The notes beneath the pieces were generated by a model. It was not told the origin of the DNA. It was given only the letters and a program-made list of their open reading frames with translations, and made no database searches. The translations under genes were made by a program, and so were the position numbers. From contig NZ_JAUFQG010000004.1 of NCBI RefSeq assembly GCF_030409605.1, positions 1,350,001-1,414,000 on the forward strand: a stretch of DNA of 64,000 bases, given 5' to 3'. This DNA comes from Simiduia curdlanivorans (GTDB lineage Bacteria; Pseudomonadota; Gammaproteobacteria; Pseudomonadales; Cellvibrionaceae). This document shows, one piece after another, positions 56,801 to 64,000 of this stretch (its first letter is position 1; every line of letters starts with the position of its first letter).

Positions 56801-57926
56801 TCAAAAAGTTTCCTCAGGTAAAAATGTTAAGAAGGGCGAAGTGCTCACCGATGACATTTTGAATGAGTTGCCCTATGAGCAGTGGTACAAACTGCGCATG
56901 GCAGAAGATGCATTGAACGAGCAGTTGGATGCCGCTGAGGCTGGTTTGATTGAGCGTCGCAAGATTCTCGACGAGCGTTTCGAAGATAAGAAGCGCAAGT
57001 TGGAAACTGGCGATGACTTGTCTCCAGGCGTGCTGAAGATCGTTAAGGTTTACTTGGCGATCAAGCGTCGTATCCAGCCTGGCGATAAGATGGCCGGTCG
57101 TCACGGTAACAAGGGTGTTATCTCCGTCATTATGCCGGTAGAAGATATGCCCTATGACGAGTTTGGTCAGCCGGTTGATATCGTGCTTAACCCGCTCGGC
57201 GTACCATCGCGGATGAACGTTGGCCAGGTGTTGGAAATGCACTTGGGTATGGCGGCCAAAGGCTTGGGCGACAAGATCAACGTGATGCTCGAAGAGCAGC
57301 GCAAGATTGCCGATATCCGCAAGTTCTTAGACGAGGTGTACAACAAAACTGGCGATGCATTGGCGAAGGCCGATCTCACCAAGTTCACCGACGAAGAAGT
57401 ACTTGAGTTAGCCAGCAATCTGCGCAACGGCGTGCCCATGGCAACGCCAGTGTTCGACGGTGCTAAAGAAACTGAAATTAAAGCGCTGCTACGTTTGGCA
57501 GACCTTTCTGACACAGGTCAGGTTCAGTTGTATGACGGTCGCTCCGGTGATCCGTTCCAGCGTCATACTACCGTTGGTTACATGTACATGCTCAAGTTGA
57601 ACCACTTGGTTGACGACAAGATGCATGCGCGTTCTACCGGTTCTTACAGCTTGGTTACTCAGCAGCCGCTGGGTGGTAAAGCGCAGTTCGGTGGTCAGCG
57701 TTTCGGTGAGATGGAAGTGTGGGCGTTAGAGGCATACGGTGCCGCTTACACCCTACAGGAAATGCTCACTGTTAAGTCTGATGACGTGAATGGCCGTACC
57801 AAGATGTATAAGAACATCGTAGATGGCGATCACAGAATGGAACCTGGCATGCCCGAATCTTTCAACGTGTTGGTGAAAGAGATTCGGTCACTGGGTATTA
57901 ACATGGAATTGGAACACGATTCTTAA
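53841..57926 (+). CDS. rpoB: RNA polymerase beta subunit
   Basis: 1361 aa (E. coli is 1342). The rifampicin-binding region [31 protein letters not shown] (about 513-540) carries the usual sensitive-type residues. Other invariant blocks are [31 protein letters not shown]-like and [17 protein letters not shown]. The end [11 protein letters not shown] is typical. It is cotranscribed with rpoC, 85 nt downstream, with a hairpin between them. Confidence 0.99.
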   Translation: [1361 protein letters not shown]

Positions 57927-57951
57927 TCCATTGTTTGCATGACATCGAAGG

Positions 57952-57970
57952 GCGGGAGCGTTGCTCCCGC
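57952..57970 (+). other. Perfect hairpin in the rpoB-rpoC gap
   Basis: GCGGGAGC-GTT-GCTCCCGC forms an 8-bp stem without a T-run. It may influence mRNA processing or polarity. It overlaps a possible upstream TTG for rpoC and makes that start unlikely. Confidence 0.65.
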
Positions 57971-58011
57971 TGGCACACCCGGAGCTATTTAAGCCCATTG
58001 GAGGAAGCGCC

Positions 58012-62232
<4,221 letters not shown>

Positions 62233-62302
62233 GTATTAGGGTAAAAAACATGTGAGATGACTGCAGCCAAGGCAACTTGGGTGTTTTTTCATCTTGACTG
62301 GG

Positions 62303-62339
62303 GTGGGAGGCGTCCTTACAATGCGCCTCCCACTTTTTC
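62303..62339 (+). terminator. Terminator after rpoC
   Basis: GTGGGAGGCG (62303-62312) and CGCCTCCCAC (62324-62333) form a 10-bp stem followed by TTTTT. Confidence 0.9.
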
Positions 62340-62423
62340 TGAGTGGGGCAGGCGCTTGCCTGCACTTTTAACTGCGTTATCCGACTTTTGGGTAGCGAAA
62401 ACTAGTTTGTGGAGTTTATTTTC

Positions 62424-62795
62424 ATGGCAACGATCAACCAGTTGGTTCGTAAGCCGAGAAAACGTAAGGTTGTTAAAAGCGACGTTCCTGCATTGCAAGC
62501 CAATCCGCAGAAACGTGGCGTTTGTACCCGCGTTTACACCACTACACCAAAGAAGCCAAACTCAGCTTTGCGTAAGGTCTGCCGTGTGCGCCTAACCAAT
62601 GGCTTTGAAGTAACTTCTTACATCGGTGGTGAAGGGCACAACCTGCAAGAGCATAGCGTGGTGCTAATCCGTGGCGGTCGTGTAAAAGACTTGCCAGGTG
62701 TGCGTTACCACACAGTGCGTGGCTCTTTGGATACCGCTGGCGTGAAAGATCGCAAGCAGCGTCGTTCCAAGTACGGAGTCAAGCGTCCTAAGTAA
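62424..62795 (+). CDS. rpsL: 30S ribosomal protein S12
   Basis: 123 aa from the ATG at 62424, preceded by a GGAG 9 nt upstream. The decoding-centre loops TTPKKPNSALRK and GGRVKDLPGVRYH have the Lys residues of a streptomycin-sensitive S12. It is the first gene of the str operon (rpsL-rpsG-fusA). Confidence 0.99.
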   Translation: MATINQLVRKPRKRKVVKSDVPALQANPQKRGVCTRVYTTTPKKPNSALRKVCRVRLTNGFEVTSYIGGEGHNLQEHSVVLIRGGRVKDLPGVRYHTVRGSLDTAGVKDRKQRRSKYGVKRPK

Positions 62796-62949
62796 TCGCA
62801 AGATTTCTGAAGACATACGTTTTCGGTTGAACCGAGTAAGGCTAAGCGCGCTTGCCCCGCTGAAGAGATTGGAAGTTCCGACTTTTAGGACCTTTGAGCA
62901 GCGGTAAGAGCGGAGTCTTAGAAAAACCTAAAGATAGAGGCGATTTAAA

Positions 62950-63420
62950 ATGCCAAGAAGACGCGTCGTCGCAAAACGCGAAGTCTTACCAGATCCTAAG
63001 TTTGGTAACACAACGCTGGCGAAATTTATGAACCACGTGATGGTCAGTGGTAAGAAGTCGGTCGCAGAGCGCATTGTTTATGGTGCCCTCGAAGTTGTTC
63101 AGACAAAACTGAACCGCGATCCGTTAGAAGTGTTCGATGAAGCTCTCGAAGCCATCGCGCCCATGGTAGAAGTTAAGTCCCGCCGTGTTGGTGGTGCTAC
63201 TTACCAGGTGCCCGTTGAAGTTCGTCCAGCTCGTCGTGCAGCGCTAGCTATGCGCTGGCTGGTAGATTACTCACGCAATCGCGGTGAGAAGTCTATGGCC
63301 CAGCGTTTAGCCGGTGAATTGATTGACGCCTCACAGGGCAAAGGTGCTGCTGTGAAGAAGCGTGAAGATGTTCACCGTATGGCAGAAGCGAACAAGGCAT
63401 TCAGCCACTACCGTTTCTAA
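62950..63420 (+). CDS. rpsG: 30S ribosomal protein S7
   Basis: 156 aa. MPRRRVVAKREVLPDPKF and the helical core VKSRRVGGATYQVPVEV, then RRxALAMRWL identify S7, which nucleates 30S head assembly. In E. coli it represses the str operon. The 154-nt gap after rpsL is longer than in E. coli. Confidence 0.98.
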   Translation: MPRRRVVAKREVLPDPKFGNTTLAKFMNHVMVSGKKSVAERIVYGALEVVQTKLNRDPLEVFDEALEAIAPMVEVKSRRVGGATYQVPVEVRPARRAALAMRWLVDYSRNRGEKSMAQRLAGELIDASQGKGAAVKKREDVHRMAEANKAFSHYRF

Positions 63421-63436
63421 GCGCCATGCTTTGATG

Positions 63437-63464
63437 CTAAAAGGCAGCTTCGGCTGCCTTTTAG
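63437..63464 (+). other. TTCG-tetraloop hairpin between rpsG and fusA
   Basis: CTAAAAGGCAGC-TTCG-GCTGCCTTTTAG is a perfect 12-bp stem with a stable tetraloop. There is no immediate T-run, so it is more likely a partial terminator or mRNA-stability element than a full stop. Confidence 0.7.
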
Positions 63465-63498
63465 TGTTAATAACGTTTGTTTTTTCGGGAGTCTTTTG

Positions 63499-64000
<502 letters not shown>

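Overview
The window looks like the chromosome of a marine-type gammaproteobacterium. The gene orders hemA-prfA-prmC, lolB-ispE-tRNA-Gln-prs-rplY-pth-ychF, alr/birA/coaX, and tRNA-Thr/Tyr/Gly/Thr-tuf-tRNA-Trp-secE-nusG-rplKAJL-rpoBC-rpsL-rpsG-fusA are typical of the class. I favour a Cellvibrionales-like genome from the overall gene mix (TonB receptor, DUF2167, DUF898, many short spacer repeats), but this is an impression and not a proof.

Layout. 1-3180: end of an rrn operon (23S lacking about its first 120 nt, spacer, 5S, terminator). 3181-3869: gene-free DNA with three fragments resembling the 3' end of 5S rRNA, two related hairpins, a terminator and a heptamer repeat. 3870-12907 (minus strand): redoxin, DsbD-family reductase, M48 peptidase, DUF898 membrane protein, moeB, prmC, prfA, hemA. 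13112-20002 (plus strand): TPR lipoprotein, lolB, ispE (its end overlaps tRNA-Gln), prs, rplY, pth, ychF. 20118-26202: DUF2167 protein, an alkylglycerol-monooxygenase-like sterol desaturase, a TonB-dependent receptor, an EamA transporter.

26274-38160 is the accessory region. It starts right after a tRNA-Met gene and holds two tiny uncharacterised ORFs, an unrecognised 368-aa protein, a small HTH regulator, and a complete type I restriction-modification locus (hsdM, hsdS, hsdR). Inside that locus are an AAA-type ATPase gene, a decayed second hsdR start, and a rhuM-like gene that overlaps hsdR. A RAYT-type (REP-associated) transposase unit with recognisable inverted ends closes the region. The most likely uncharacterised components are the tiny-ORF pair with the 368-aa neighbour, and the ATPase/RhuM insertions within the restriction locus.

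38186-47386 carries a MshEN-like orphan, a translationally coupled cupin/FAD-oxidoreductase pair, a GAF-PAS-GGDEF-EAL protein, and the overlapping alr-birA-coaX genes, followed by a SPOR protein. From 48213 to the end lies the classic translation/transcription block: four tRNAs and tuf, tRNA-Trp, secE-nusG, ribosomal protein genes with the L10 leader, rpoB-rpoC with an attenuator-like hairpin upstream, then rpsL, rpsG and the start of fusA, which runs off the window. Non-ATG starts are common (GTG for prs, birA, rplJ, fusA, DUF898, M48; TTG for rpoC, the EamA protein and the 368-aa protein).
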